From positions 20,739,001-20,803,000 of the forward strand of contig CM040088.1 of assembly GCA_022496805.1 (NCBI GenBank): DNA of 64,000 nt, given 5' to 3'. Both the position numbers and the translations under genes were made by a program. Under the pieces are notes generated by a model. It saw only the letters and a list, made by a program, of their open reading frames with translations, was not told where the DNA came from and searched no databases. Of this stretch, positions 31,431 through 42,999 are shown in pieces; position 1 is the stretch's first letter, and the number at the start of each line of letters is the position of its first letter. This DNA is from Pohlia nutans. Lineage: Eukaryota > Streptophyta > Bryopsida > Bryales > Mniaceae.

Positions 31431-31785
31431 GAGTTATCCTTAAAGTGACCTTGTGTTTGAATAAGATACCGTGAATTTTGCTTTAATGTACTCTTATTTG
31501 TTCACCCCAAATAGTTAAAAAGTATGGAAAAGCTTGGTGGTCTATCATTGTTAGGTGCGTAAGAGTTTGGTGGTCTCTAAACATGGAAACTAGTTTAGCC
31601 GTCAAGAAAGACGGCTAAACTAGTTTTCCATGAGCTTGAAGACCACCAAGCTCTTACACACCTAATAATGAGAGACCACTAAGCTCTTCCCTACCTTTTA
31701 ACTATTTGGGGTGAAAAAATAAAAGTACATTAATGCAAAATTCACGGTATCTTATTCAAACACAAGGTCACTTTAAGGATAATTC
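31431..31785. mobile_element. TA-flanked palindromic MITE (355 bp)
   Basis: Long arms pair from GAGTTATCCTTAAAGTGACC inward through TTGTGTTTGAATAAGATACC to the complementary right arm ending GGTCACTTTAAGGATAATTC. TA flanks at 31429-31430 and 31786-31787. At the centre, GTTTAGCCGTC and GACGGCTAAAC form a tight hairpin. Sister of the element at 25345. Confidence 0.75.
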
Positions 31786-31787
31786 TA

Positions 31788-32523
31788 TTACACACAAAAC
31801 TCTTTGTGATCATGCTATAGGCAACTAACCTGTATGTAAGTTAGTGTTAGATAGGGTATGTGGCATGGCTTTAGCATAAGAATGTGACAATATAGAGTTC
31901 AAGCTTTGCAAACTTTAACTTTTAGTAATCTAATGCTTTTATTAATAATATAAAATATAATATCATTATCTTAATATAAATAATATAAAATAATGTAATT
32001 TTTTTTTCTAGTATTTAAAATATTTTAACAATAATTTTATTTTTGTATAATATATTAATATTATAGAACTATTTGATAAGTATTATATTATTAAAATTAT
32101 TAGATAATATTTTTTTCATATGTTCAATTGAATACTATCACATTATTTATATACTGACATTAGAGGATGTAATAACTTAGTGATTCAATCGAGTGAGTTT
32201 TGAACTTTAGAAGTACATCCGTTCTCTAAGGTTTCATAAATATAGGGAAGAAGTGGTTTTAGAAAGTGTGAATATAAAAAATTCAACGTGTATATAGATT
32301 TGACTTTAAAGTACTATAAAGTTTGTATTATCAGTAGTGTGCCTTCCAAATTAACTTACTTCAAAAATTAGAGTAAGTTTGTTTTATTGGTGTAAAACAC
32401 ACAAATTGAATTAAGTTATGTAGCAATTGATATTTCTTTTCTAATATTCTATTATGATGATGTCTTGCATCATGTATACTAAAAAGAAAAAAATTCGATG
32501 TCTTTTGACTTCTAAGGGTCCAA
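31788..32523. other. Very AT-rich intergenic DNA
   Basis: No exon or element recognised; dominated by TAATATAAAATAAT-type sequence around 31930-32110. Confidence 0.4.
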
Positions 32524-33070
32524 TTAACCCTTAAACGTTAAAGCAAGCCCCACGGGCTTTTTTTACGAGAGAATAATGGAGATAAAAGTGGAATTTCTCA
32601 ACCAAAATTGTAATGGATTGGTGTTTTAGAAAGGTGATGAAAAAGCGAGGCTAAATTCCGCAAATACGCATGTTTTAGTAAATTGTACATCCCAAGGAAA
32701 TTGGAAAGAGAACCGGTAGGAAAGGAGGGGAGGGAGTCGGGAAGTTTGAGACCTAATGCATACCAGAGCTGGTAGCGCATGTCGGCTTTTGTTCAACAAT
32801 GTTTTATTTAAAATAAATTTTTTTATATTTATTTATGATTTTATAATCGAGAATTGTAGAGCTCACTGTAGTAAAAGCAAGAATTTCATTGATTTAAAAA
32901 ATAGAAATTGGAATGACACTATTCACTCCATTCGTTGTTCAAATGAGGTTTGAGAAATTTTCATTGGTTGTTCACGTTACTCAATGGGCAACTGTTGGGG
33001 GCAACTCTCTGATTATTTTTTTATTCCTTTGGGTTGCCTGTCCAGGACCCTCATGACGTTTAAGGATTAA
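32524..33070. mobile_element. piggyBac-like element, GACGTTTA family (547 bp)
   Basis: Starts TTAACCCTTAAACGTTAAAG and ends TGACGTTTAAGGATTAA; shares GAGAGAATAATGGAGATAAA and GTGGAATTTCTCAACCA with the element at 26066, and CCTGTCCAGGACCCTCATG near the right end with that element's CCGTCCAGGGCCTCTTG. Longer than its sister by an internal AT-rich part. Confidence 0.65.
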
Positions 33071-33230
33071 GGGTTAACTACAAAGGCTACTTTGAAAACT
33101 AATAGTTAATTCTAGCAACTTTTAAAGCATATAAATTTTTACAACATAAAACATAGGATTTGATTTCACCTTTAACCCTATGCAATCATATTTTGGTTGT
33201 GACAAAATTAAGAAACTAATTTTAACAATG

Positions 33231-33464
33231 GGGCAATGGCTTGATATGGGCACCGGTGAGAAGCGTCTCACTATGTGTGACTTATGTTTAACTCATTTTA
33301 TGTGTGCTAGAAATTGCGATTTTTAACACCATGTATATAGCTGCAGCCATGGCGCCTACAACACAATCTAATTTTTGTAATTTTCCAATGTTTTTTCTTA
33401 CCAAAAGGATATTTCTCAAAAATCACGTAGTTTTTGGAGGAGGTACCCATATCAAGCCATTACT
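33231..33464. mobile_element. Unclassified MITE, possible 5-bp TSD
   Basis: AATGGCTTGATATGGGCACC at 33235 pairs with GGTACCCATATCAAGCCATT ending 33461. CAATG occurs at 33226-33230 and 33465-33469 and may be the target duplication. Confidence 0.45.
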
Positions 33465-33469
33465 CAATG

Positions 33470-34200
33470 AATAATGATTTATCTAAATGTTTTTAGTGTC
33501 ATTGTATTAATATTTAAGTTTACTTTCACTTCCAATTAATGCTCAAGAAAATTAAATTTTAATCACCAAATATGAATTAAAAATTTATATCGGGGTTATA
33601 ATTTCTTTCATAAAAATTGATTTTTGAATTTCATCGATTGTGTTGAAAAATTGACCTTTTTGAAATTGATATACAAACAAAATTTTAAATTTTAAAAATG
33701 GATATGAAAACAAAATTTGAATTTTTTTAAATGAGAGATAGTAGTAGTTTTGTTAAAAGTGCAATTGGGATCATAAAAGTGAATTTAGATGTTTTTCCAA
33801 AAACAATCAAAGAGTTGTGGTATATGATTCCCCTTGTATTGAATCTCAAAAATAAAAAGGCGTGATATTATTGTCTAATTGCAAGGTCAAAAGATTAGCA
33901 ATTATTGCCAAAAATTAATAAAAATCATAAGTTGAAATTGTTGAAATGTAGAAAAAAGATACCATTCTCAACAAATTTTGACATATTTTTAGATGAATGC
34001 AATTTAAGAGGAAGCAAGAACTAGTTTTGTAATGAAATTTAATCTAACTCATCTCCACACAATACGTATTTTTAAGAGCACCTTTGTAGAATTTTGGTTT
34101 TACACTTCGGGAAAAGACCAAATTCTATTTTTGGGGGCAAAATAGCTCCCGGTTAACTAGGAGTTTAGTGGAGGTTAGTCTAGAGTTTAGATAAAATGGA
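33470..34200. other. AT-rich intergenic DNA
   Basis: No recognisable exon, RNA gene or element. Confidence 0.4.
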
Positions 34201-35260
34201 CGTTTGTAAAAGGTAGTCTTTTTGGATGAATGGAGTCGTAGCGGATGAAGGTTGTATGTGTGTTAACTCACCTCTCTGTCTAGTAGGTGGCTTCTTCGCT
34301 TATTCCAGTTAGCAGTTTTTTGAATCGTGAGGGCGGAGCCCTGCCGGTGGATAGTTAGAAAATTGGATCAACTTAGATTTAGAGAAGGAATTGTATGTAG
34401 CAAGTGAGGATCAGGGGAAGGAAATTGCAGAGATCTGGTAGAGAGAGCGAAGATTGGCTGAAGGGACACGGCGACCACGGTACGAGGACGACGTACTGCG
34501 AGCGGAGGCGGAGCCAGACAACGTGATCCCTGTGGCGATCATAACATATTCATCGTCTTCGTCTTCGTCAATTCCCACGCCGCAACAGGTAGTGTATAAG
34601 GAAGTCACTGAGACGTTTCGGAGTGCGGCGTCCACAATCGGAAGCGCCTTGCACAAGGTACGCAAGGCGAAGCTTGTGGATTCCGTGAAAACAGGGTACA
34701 GAGCCAGGCAATGTGATCCCTGCGGCGATCAGCGTGGCGAGCTCTTGAAGATCGACTGTGCGTGGCGCTACCGAGGACGGGTACGAGGAGGCGACGACGG
34801 AGCTCCATGCACGTGCTAGAGGCGACACCAGCAACCGCGATTCATAGAGGGTGAGGATCGACAAGGCAACCACGAGGGAATCACGATTGAGGAACGTGAC
34901 GAGCGACCACGACCATACGCTGCGATCCAAGGGCGAAGATCAGGAACACGGGCACCAGCGCGTGTACGCGCTGGCGGAACTACGGCAGTGCGACAAGGCG
35001 CGGAGATGGCGACTTCGACGCTGTGAAGGCGATGGCGGCAGTGAGTGCTGTGAAGGACGATCAAAACCACAAGCAGCGACGAGGGTGACGACGGCGGCAA
35101 TCTCCGCCCACGGCCACAGATCATGAGCACCGAGACCTTCTTGGTGACAATATGGAGGGCAGCGTGACAATACAGAGGGAGGGTTTTATCACCTCCCTCT
35201 AGTCCAAATTCCGCATTAGTCAAGGTGCAGGATGCCTTGCAAGTCAATTTGAACACCATC
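34200..35260. other. GC-rich island without a recognisable gene
   Basis: An isolated GC-rich kilobase between AT-rich blocks. Frames exist on both strands (up to ~147 codons), but a 190-bp-spaced direct repeat (GTGATCCCTGTGGCGATCA at about 34521 and GTGATCCCTGCGGCGATCA at 34711) is read in different frames, which argues against protein coding. It may be a promoter/leader of a captured or dead gene. No conserved domain seen. Confidence 0.35.
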
Positions 35261-35377
35261 TATCTCATAGTACTGTTAATTGCAATTGTAATTGCCATGC
35301 CATGTGTTGTGATATCAATTTTATTCTCGTGATTTATCTCGTTAGTTGGAACTGTTCTGGATTGCTTGGTTTTTGCT

Positions 35378-36185
35378 TTCCGTGTGTAAGATTGTGTGTG
35401 TTTCCGTGTGTAAGATTGTGTGTGGTGATTGAAAGTACCGGTATGTAAGGCACGACGCGGAAGCGCTGCCCAAATTCAACCGGGTCAAAATTCATGATTG
35501 GGTAGAGATTAGGATTGCAATTTAGGGCTTATTGGGCACGACGCGGAAACGCTGCCCAAAAATTCGCCAATTTCCCTTGCATTCTATGATCTTTGTGCTA
35601 CAATTGTGAATTGTAGTGTTGTAGAACTCTTTTGCTCATGATAATTCCAACTTGTGGAATTCTTGATGCTCATTTTGAGTCATGGTAGTATGCTGTAATT
35701 TTTGGGCAATGTTGGATTTGTGACTCTTGGAGGTGTTACCCAATTCAAGCCCATTTTTGAGTACTCTAGTACTTGTGGCAATTGGTGTGAATTTGGGACA
35801 ATTATAACACTTTTTAGGTCAATTTTTAGATAAAATTTGTGTGCTGCCATTCAAGTGAGGGTGCAATTTCCCTTCACTTATTCAATTCTGTCGCCAAAAT
35901 TGAACCCATTTTGGAGTACGTAGTACCCATGGGAAATTGAATAGATTTGAAACAATTGAGACACTTTTTAGGTCCATTTCTATATAAGTGTTTGTGCTGC
36001 CATTTGAGTGAGGGTGCATTTTCCCTTCACTTGCTTAATTTTACCATCAAAATTGACCCCATTTTGGAGTACTTAGTGCCCATGGGAAATTGATGTAAAT
36101 TGAGACAAGGGTGACCCTTTTTAGGTAAATTTTTGGATGAGCTTTTGTGCTGCCATGGTGATTTGGGGTTGCATTTTCATCCCAA
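35378..36185 (+). repeat. Direct-repeat region: 24-, 85- and ~154-bp units
   Basis: At 35378-35424 TTTCCGTGTGTAAGATTGTG is repeated twice. GGCACGACGCGGAA(G/A)CGCTG occurs near 35449 and 35534. From about 35755 to 36185 nearly three ~154-bp units recur, marked by TTTTGGAGTAC(T/G)TAGTRCCC at 35759, 35914 and 36067 and by CACTTTTTAGGTC / GTGCTGCCATT in each. No coding content. Confidence 0.7.
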
Positions 36186-37164
36186 TTGTTCCATTAGTAC
36201 TATATTAGACTCCAATCAGTAGTATTATGATTGTATGAGATTTTTGGTGGAATTTTACGGTGTATGGTACTTTTGGAACCCGATTTGGTGTCTCATTGTA
36301 TGCTGCCATTCTTTGCACACATCACTTTTGTTCATTCCTGTATTACTTTCATCACTATGATGTTTCACTACTAGAAAATCGCGACCAAATTAACAGAAAT
36401 CAACTAATTTATGTTGTTTGGGGCACTGCAATGACTGATTTCACTGATTTTTAAACTTTTTGTAAAAATCAACAAATTGTTACCTACTTTCTGTTGATTT
36501 GAATAGTGCGATGACCAAATCAACAAAATTTTAGTGAATCTACAATCTTTTTGGAATCTTTTGCATCTTTTGGCATCTTTTAGAATATTTTGGAATCTTT
36601 GGAATCTTTGGAATCTTTTGCAATTTATGGACTCGACTTTGTACGTTTATAAATTTTGGAATGTTCTTATACCATAGTGGTACGGCAAGGTTGGTATATT
36701 GATGCCAAATAATTAATTAACCCTCGAAACCATGAGTCATGATTTCAAACCATTTTCCACTTTTGAGTAGGCCCTTTTTTATACAATATTTGTTGAATAC
36801 AATTCTTGTACAAGATGTGAATTTTTTAATAAACTTGTGTTTCACTATCAACTTAATGCATAGAATTTTTTTATCAATTCAAGTTGCAATTAAAAAGTTA
36901 TTTTTCAAAAGGTGATTTTTTTTAGTTTTGGGCAATTTTGGACACCCATGACAAATAGATCCAATTGGTTTTAAATTCTTTATATAAACTCTTAATAAGA
37001 TTGTGAACATAATCCCCAAAGTTGAAAAACATCAAAGCACAAAATTATAACTTTCAAAATACTTAAAACATTTAAAACACCCTCATTTGGGCAACATTTA
37101 AAACACCATGGTTGAAGTTCCATGTACTCTAAAAGTTTTTTAACTTAATCATTTAAAAAAAAAA

Positions 37165-37520
37165 ACTCAGCAGACTTTGGCGGCCATTTTGTCATAGTAG
37201 AATAATTTTTTTCAAAAATCTTTGGACTAAGAAAAGCTGGTAAATCAAGTTAAGTTACATCTTCAAAAATCCGTTTGTGATTTTGAGCCTCCATTCAAAA
37301 GTTATAGACAAAATTCAGAGTGGGGTAGCAAGGAATATTGTCTTTGATATTTTCACACCCTCTCTGAATTTTGTCTATAACTTTTGAATGGACGCTTAAA
37401 ATCACAAACGGATTTTGGGAGATGAAACATAACTTGATTTTCTAGCTTTTCTTAATACAAAGATTTTTGAAAAAAATTATTTTACTATGTCAAAATGGCT
37501 GCCAAAGTCTGCTAAGTTCG
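37165..37520. repeat. ~165-bp-arm palindrome inside the CACTA element
   Basis: The left arm begins with CAGCAGACTTTGGCGGCCAT and the right arm ends with ATGGCTGCCAAAGTCTGCT. Further in, ATCCGTTTGTGATTTTGAGC pairs with GCTTAAAATCACAAACGGAT, and TAGACAAAATTCAGAG pairs with CTCTGAATTTTGTCTA. The loop is about 35 bp. Either a nested MITE or part of the host element; a transcript would form a long double strand. Confidence 0.8.
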
Positions 37521-37582
37521 AAAACACCGAATTGTAAGTGTATATGTAAGAAAAAATTAATGCTTAGTTCATCAAATTCTAA

Positions 37583-37642
37583 TGTGGTGAGTTGGTTAAA
37601 GTGTTGAGTTATAAGTGTGAGGTTCCGAGTTCAAACCCCAGT
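37583..37642 (+). repeat. tRNA-like (SINE-like) segment
   Basis: GTGGTGAGTTGGTTAAAG resembles a box A and GAGTTCAAACCCC at 37627-37639 a box B, about 40 bp apart. No acceptor stem closes, so it is not a tRNA gene; a tRNA-derived SINE fragment is the likely reading. Confidence 0.35.
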
Positions 37643-37882
37643 AGCAACCATGGGAGTAAAGTTTGGTTGCCCGGAGGTGCGAGGCAACCAAAAAAAAAGA
37701 TTTTTTGTCCGAAAAATCCAGGCAGCGAAAAAAAAGTTTTAATTTTAATTTTAATTTATTGAACCAAAGCAACAGAAAAAATCAACAGATTTCTGTTCAT
37801 GGATGTCATGTACAACGCGTCCAAAACAATAGAAAATATCAACGCTTCTCTGTCGATTTGAACGCTAAATTTTCTAGTAGTG

Positions 37883-39110
37883 TTTTGTTGACTCATCTAA
37901 TTCATCACTAGTTAAAAAAGAGTCCATTGCTTGGTGTCGTGTTACCCCACCCCTCGGCCCAACTATATGGTACGTTGATCGGGCAACCGGTCAAAGTACT
38001 CATAGTTCCTCAAAAAATGAATTTTTTAATTTTTGTTTTGGAGCAAAAAATGATTAAAAATGGCCCAAAATGGCCAAAAATAGCACAGAAATAGCAAAAT
38101 ATTGCTAAAATTTATTTATTCTATTTTTGTTTTTTGGTCCTCATAATTTCCAATTTTCTATGTTTTATATTTTTGAATTGTATTTTGGCAACCCAACTAT
38201 GGTACTACGGTAGGGTTCATATCATGCCAAGATTTGCGCAATGAGCGATGTTAATCTTATTCTATGAATGATGAATATGCTGCTGAGAAAGTTGGTCTCT
38301 GTCTTGCCATCCAGATTAGCGTAGTCAGTCTTCAGGATCGACAAAAAATAATTATAAAAAGTGAAGTCCAAATTTTTAGGAAATTAGTTTTTCAAAAAAA
38401 TCTATTTTGTATAGTGAAAAAGAGAATTTTGAAGAATACTCACATAACATGATATTTGCTGAAAAATAATTTTCCAAAAAATTTAAGTAATCAACTTGAG
38501 ATGCCGACCTTGACATCCGAGAACGGTAGCATGATTGACCATCCAAAGTTCTCAACTTTCACAACTTACAGTACCATTAATCCTTAAGTGATTGGACAAT
38601 CATACTTGGTCGCCCTAAATTTTTGAGATTAAAAATGGTTGTTCAAACTAAAAAAATTGACATATGAATTTTCAATTTGACAAAAAAAAAAGTTAACTTT
38701 ATGAATTTTTTAATTCAACTCATTGTATGATAGAAAGTCCATTTTAAAACACATTTTGAATGTCTTTATTCTTCAATGTTGATTTCGCAAAGCTATGAAC
38801 ATTTATTATAAAAAGCAAACAAAATTCATTTTTTGAAATTGGCATACAAATGAAACCTGTAAATGATGACACTTGGATGGCATCCATATGGTTGGATTAA
38901 GTGTGGATGTCAAAACTTGACATATATGTGGAAAACGTCCACAATAACCAATATTCTCTGTAAATACTGGAATTTTATATTGGAGAGTATGATAATAACA
39001 AATTCAGAGTGTATGTGCATGTGAATATATATTAACCCAAGCTAGCAAGGTGCTTACAGATAGAATTGGTGTGGTGTCAAGAACCAGATTGAATTGAAAC
39101 TTTTGTAGTA
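37883..39110. other. AT-rich intergenic DNA
   Basis: No exon recognised. A run of ATGGCCCAAAATGGCC-type short repeats lies near 38050-38100. Confidence 0.4.
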
Positions 39111-39114
39111 TAAA

Positions 39115-39510
39115 GTCATGGATGCATGCCAATGTAGGCATAGAAGGAAGAACATAACATTCTATACTAAAGTAACTATACCTTAAAGGGAGTATTCACC
39201 TTAAACGTGCGTATCTACTACAGTGTGACATTTCTCGGCTAAAATGTTAGACAACAGTAGATATGCAAGTTTTAAGGTAAATGCTCCCTTTAATGTATAG
39301 TTACCTTAGAAGAACATGGGTCCCCTAAACGCTATTGCAGATTCAAGAATATACACTCAAAGGAAGGAATCATTCATTTATGAATCATAGATGATCATGC
39401 ATGCCAATATAGGCATCGAAGGAAGAACATAACATTCTATACCAATGTAGCATGGGTCTCCAAAACATTGGTAAAAATTCAAGGACATAAGCTTAAAGGA
39501 AAGAATCGTT
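39115..39510 (+). repeat. Diverged direct repeat, one copy with inserted hairpin
   Basis: GATGCATGCCAATGTAGGCA at 39121 and CATGCATGCCAATATAGGCA at 39396 start two copies that continue through GAAGGAAGAACATAACATTC and a later ATTCAAG..AAAGGAA segment. Copy 1 is interrupted at 39167-39310; copy 2 is not. Confidence 0.7.
39167..39310. mobile_element. Palindromic MITE (~144 bp) with related empty site
   Basis: CTAAAGTAACTATACCTTAA and TTAATGTATAGTTACCTTAG are inverted ends; the arms (~50 bp) include AAAGGGAGTATTCACCTTAA and its near complement. The second copy of the surrounding repeat (39393-39510) reads straight through this point and so shows the empty site. Confidence 0.7.
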
Positions 39511-39712
39511 GTTTTTGTGAGTCAAGAAAGTTAGGCCATATGATCATTCTAGAGAATCAATCTTCCCAAATACATGGGTTCTCATGAAGTTAAAAGGACA
39601 CTTTTGCTTTACTTAACCATGAAAGGACTAAGAATTCATAGTTTTAAAATGAGAAATTCAATCAATGATATTAAAAGAAAGTATAATTCAAATGAAATTT
39701 ATATCACCGGAA

Positions 39713-41435
39713 TTAACCCCTAAAGGACCAGGACCGTATTCTCACAAAAAACCATGAAAAACGCAGCATTTGGAAGTTGCAGAAGAAATCATATGTTTTT
39801 TTTATTTTTTTCATCATTTAACCGTAAGATCTAATACCCAACTTGAATTTTCATGTGAGCACAAAATTTGAGAGCAAAATGACCATTAGATTCTTAGATT
39901 ATAAGGATCAAAGTTGCAAAAGAAGATTTTTTGGGGTTCAATCCGGTGACAAATTTGAACTTTAGAAATTAATATCTTTTTTTTGAATGGGTTAGAAATT
40001 CAATGAATGGCAAGGCCATGTTAACAATTGAGTTAACCCTTTAGTGCCTAGGTAACCAGTAAGTGGTCACTAGATCACTGAAAAATGAAATGCTGTAAAA
40101 TCTGTGAACTATCTTACTTCGGTGTTTGAAGTTCAGAAGTGTAACTTTTGATTATGCAGATGTTGCAAAAAGAAATTTTGAAATCTGACTTTTTTAGATA
40201 TCCAAACACCTATGTTCAAAACACCAAAATACTGCAAATACCTCAAAATACAGCAAATACTTACAAATACAACACATGTACTATGCGGTATTTCTTGTAT
40301 TTGAAAGTTTTTTATCTTGTATTTATTTTTGGATTGTGTTCTCTTGTTCATGTTCCATCAATGTATGTATTCCGATCTTGATCAATGTACCAAATCCTTT
40401 CTTATTTTAACGTATAAATTTTGTCTTAAACCATACATAGATAAGTCACTCTCACTTATAAAATTCACAATAATTATGTGTGAGTAAGTTCTTGACATGA
40501 AAGATTGCAATGGAGAGGTGTTGACATAGGTCATTGTTGAACTGCTTCACTTTCATTTTTGAAAATTTAACCAAAATTCTATTTAACTTTGAAGTCACGC
40601 ACCCCTCAAAATCTCATTTTGGAGTGTGCATTATACGGTTCAAAGACATACTATAATCTTCCAATCCAACGGTTTGATCTGACCAAGATTTAACCAAAAC
40701 TTGTTTCATTAAGCTATGCTTATATTGATACGGTTGAATACTATTGATAGCATTCCTAATTTCAAGAGAGAAAGTTTAAAAAAAATATCACCCAAAAAAC
40801 TGTGGTTTCTCCAGAACCACTCTAGGCACTAAAGGGTTAAGTCTTCAAATATAAAATTTTGTAAGAAAAAAGCTCATATTAATTTTTTCATAAAACAATT
40901 ACTAGAAGTGGGTACAAAGTGAAAGGAAAAAAAAAATCATTAATAAGTTTGACATGGAATTGTAAAATGTCAATCTTAACGGTGAGAATGTTGTACTTGG
41001 AAATCTTCACCTAGTGCCTTTTATTTCATTAAAAAATATTGAAAATTGGGTTTAGAAATGAGCTTCAAAGTTTTTTTTGTCCAAACTGCCCAAAAAACAG
41101 ATCTCCTCATAACTTTTATCCCATTGCTCAAAATGGGTAAATTTAAAGCTTCATTTGTAGATAAAGATCAACCAATCATGAATCAAAAAAGAAATTTTGA
41201 AAAAGAGTAAAAAATAAAAAAATTCTTGTTGCCCGATCTCGCTTCAAAAACTTCAAATGCTTATAACTTTTGCAAAACTTATCGGAATGACATGAAACGA
41301 AGTGCGACATGTAGAGTGTAGTTTTTGGAAGCTACACTGAAATTTTCATTGAAAATTTTAAAAATATGAGGTCCCTGGAGGCTGCCCAAAAAGTTGAACG
41401 ACCAGAATATGGTCGCTCAAAAATTTAGGGGTTAA
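39713..41435. mobile_element. piggyBac-like element nested in the MITE
   Basis: Starts TTAACCCCTAAAGGACCAGG and ends AAAATTTAGGGGTTAA; the TTAA is duplicated at 39713-39716 and 41432-41435. It interrupts the 39613-41565 MITE and is itself interrupted by the 808-bp element at 40033. Without that, its own length is about 0.92 kb. No transposase. Confidence 0.85.
40033..40840. mobile_element. piggyBac-like element, 808-bp family, copy 2
   Basis: Starts TTAACCCTTTAGTGCCTAGG and ends TCTAGGCACTAAAGGGTTAA; same length and order as the copy at 6223, with scattered substitutions. It is the innermost of three nested elements and hence the youngest of the three insertions. Confidence 0.85.
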
Positions 41436-42303
41436 TGAAGAACATTGCATGTATTGAATCTAAAACACAATTAAATTTTACCAAAAAAACTCCACATAGA
41501 ACCTATGCAAAATTGCTAAAAATACATGAAACCCAATTTGGGCCTCCTGGTCCTTTAGGAGTTAAATCTTAATTCCTAAATGCCTGGGCCTATCACCGTG
41601 GTAACAAACTTTGGATTGTAAGCTATATTTCACCACAATTATCGAACAAAAAATATATTTCATAGTTTTTCTACATGAAACCAAATGTCAATAATAATCT
41701 ATAATTTTTTCAAAATTTTTAATGCAAAATTTAAAATGTTATGATTTTTAGAATTAATAAAAGTAAAGAAAATTCATATAAATTTCAAAATATATTAAAA
41801 AATATGAATTCTTTTCCAAATGTGTACATCACAATGAAAAGTTGTTTACCGTGCTCAAAAATAATTCTAAATTTGGAAATATAAAAGAAAAACCTAAAAC
41901 TGTGGAATACCATTGAGGAGCCATGGTAATAGAACATGATCTTGTAATTGCTATAAATCATTCAATTTTAGGAATTTTCAAAATTTATAAATAGAGTGGA
42001 AACTAGACTTTGTTAGCTACATTTTGTTATTTTAGCTCGAATTCAAAAATTATCATGTCAAAATTATATTTTCAACTGCAAAAATAGATGAAATTGTGAA
42101 TATACTACACAATATTGACAATTTTGGCTTTCATGAGGCACAAAAATTCATAATCATCTTAATTTGAATTTTTTTATACCATTTGATTGATTCATCAACA
42201 ATGTACAACATTAGAAAAGAAGGATGAAAAATTCAACTGAATGAAAATTATAGATGATGAAAAATGAAATCAACCAGATTTTGGTCGTTTAAACGTTTGG
42301 GGG

Positions 42304-42935
42304 TTAACCCCTAAAGGACCGTAAGGCCCCCATGGGGCTTTTGAATGTAGAAAAGTGCAAATTGGATGAGATTGTTCCAAAGAAGCCCAAATTTGTGGGG
42401 AGAGGACCCTAGCTGTTTTTGCGAGATGGATCCAATGGTTTTTCCCGATCGAAAAATGATGAAGAATTGGATTTTTGGCGAATTCTTTGAGAAGAGCATT
42501 CTTTGAGACTAGCGTCGAGGTTTCACTTTATCATACACTATGATATCTCATTGTTTGGAGACTTCAGAGTCCCATATCTTTTTTTCCACACCTCAGAATT
42601 TGACGAAAAAATTCCACATGAGGGTCATGATGTTCTTTACATGTGGAAAAAATTTCAGATGTTTTGGAGCACTTCTAAGCAATCCGATTTCAGCATAAGT
42701 ACGAAGTACCCCCTGCCGTAACAATTTCCATCAATCTTCTCAATGGTGGCATTTTCTCAAAAATTGTGCGATCTTGTTGATCTCTTTTTCATAAACAAGC
42801 TATGTAAGTCTTCTTTAGTTTCAACGGTGCCGATCGTGAAAATTACCCCACACTAATAAGAAATTGAGCTTGCTACAAGAGCTAATCAAGAAAACAGGAG
42901 CTAAGCTAAAACACCCCCGGTCCTTTAGGGGTTAA
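42304..42935. mobile_element. piggyBac-like element (632 bp)
   Basis: TTAACCCCTAAAGGACCG at the left and CGGTCCTTTAGGGGTTAA at the right are perfect 18-bp inverted repeats, TTAA included. The interior (CATGGGGCTTTTGAATG and on) is not shared with the 237-bp family. No transposase. Confidence 0.8.
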
Positions 42936-42999
42936 GAAGATAATGAAAGGAATGAATGAAGGCTCTAGAGATTTTTTTTTGAATCAAGTCTCTTGTTTC

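Larger units (their letters stand above)
36366..37882. mobile_element. CACTA-type element (1.5 kb), TSD TTT
   Basis: Starts CACTACTAGAAAATCGCGAC and ends AAATTTTCTAGTAGTG, flanked by TTT on both sides (36363-36365 and 37883-37885). Subterminal copies of AAATCAACAGA/TCTGTTGATTT occur in several places at both ends, as in En/Spm elements. No transposase. It contains a large palindrome (37165-37520) and a tRNA-like segment. Confidence 0.75.
39613..41565 (-). mobile_element. 237-bp-family piggyBac-like MITE, split by insertion
   Basis: Left part 39613-39716 (TTAACCATGAAAGGACTAAG, then TTAAAATGAGAAATTCA and ATATCACCGGAA) and right part 41432-41565 (TGAAGAACATTGCATG to GGTCCTTTAGGAGTTAA) together match the intact copy at 18368-18605. 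Removing the insertion leaves 234 bp and a single TTAA at the junction. Confidence 0.85.

Noticed and set aside
34454..34819. Plus-strand frame of 121 codons in the GC-rich island
   Set aside because: The two copies of an internal direct repeat are read in different frames, so it is unlikely to be protein-coding.
34140..36365. LTR retrotransposon
   Set aside because: I looked for TG...CA long terminal repeats with primer-binding and polypurine sites around the direct repeats and found none.
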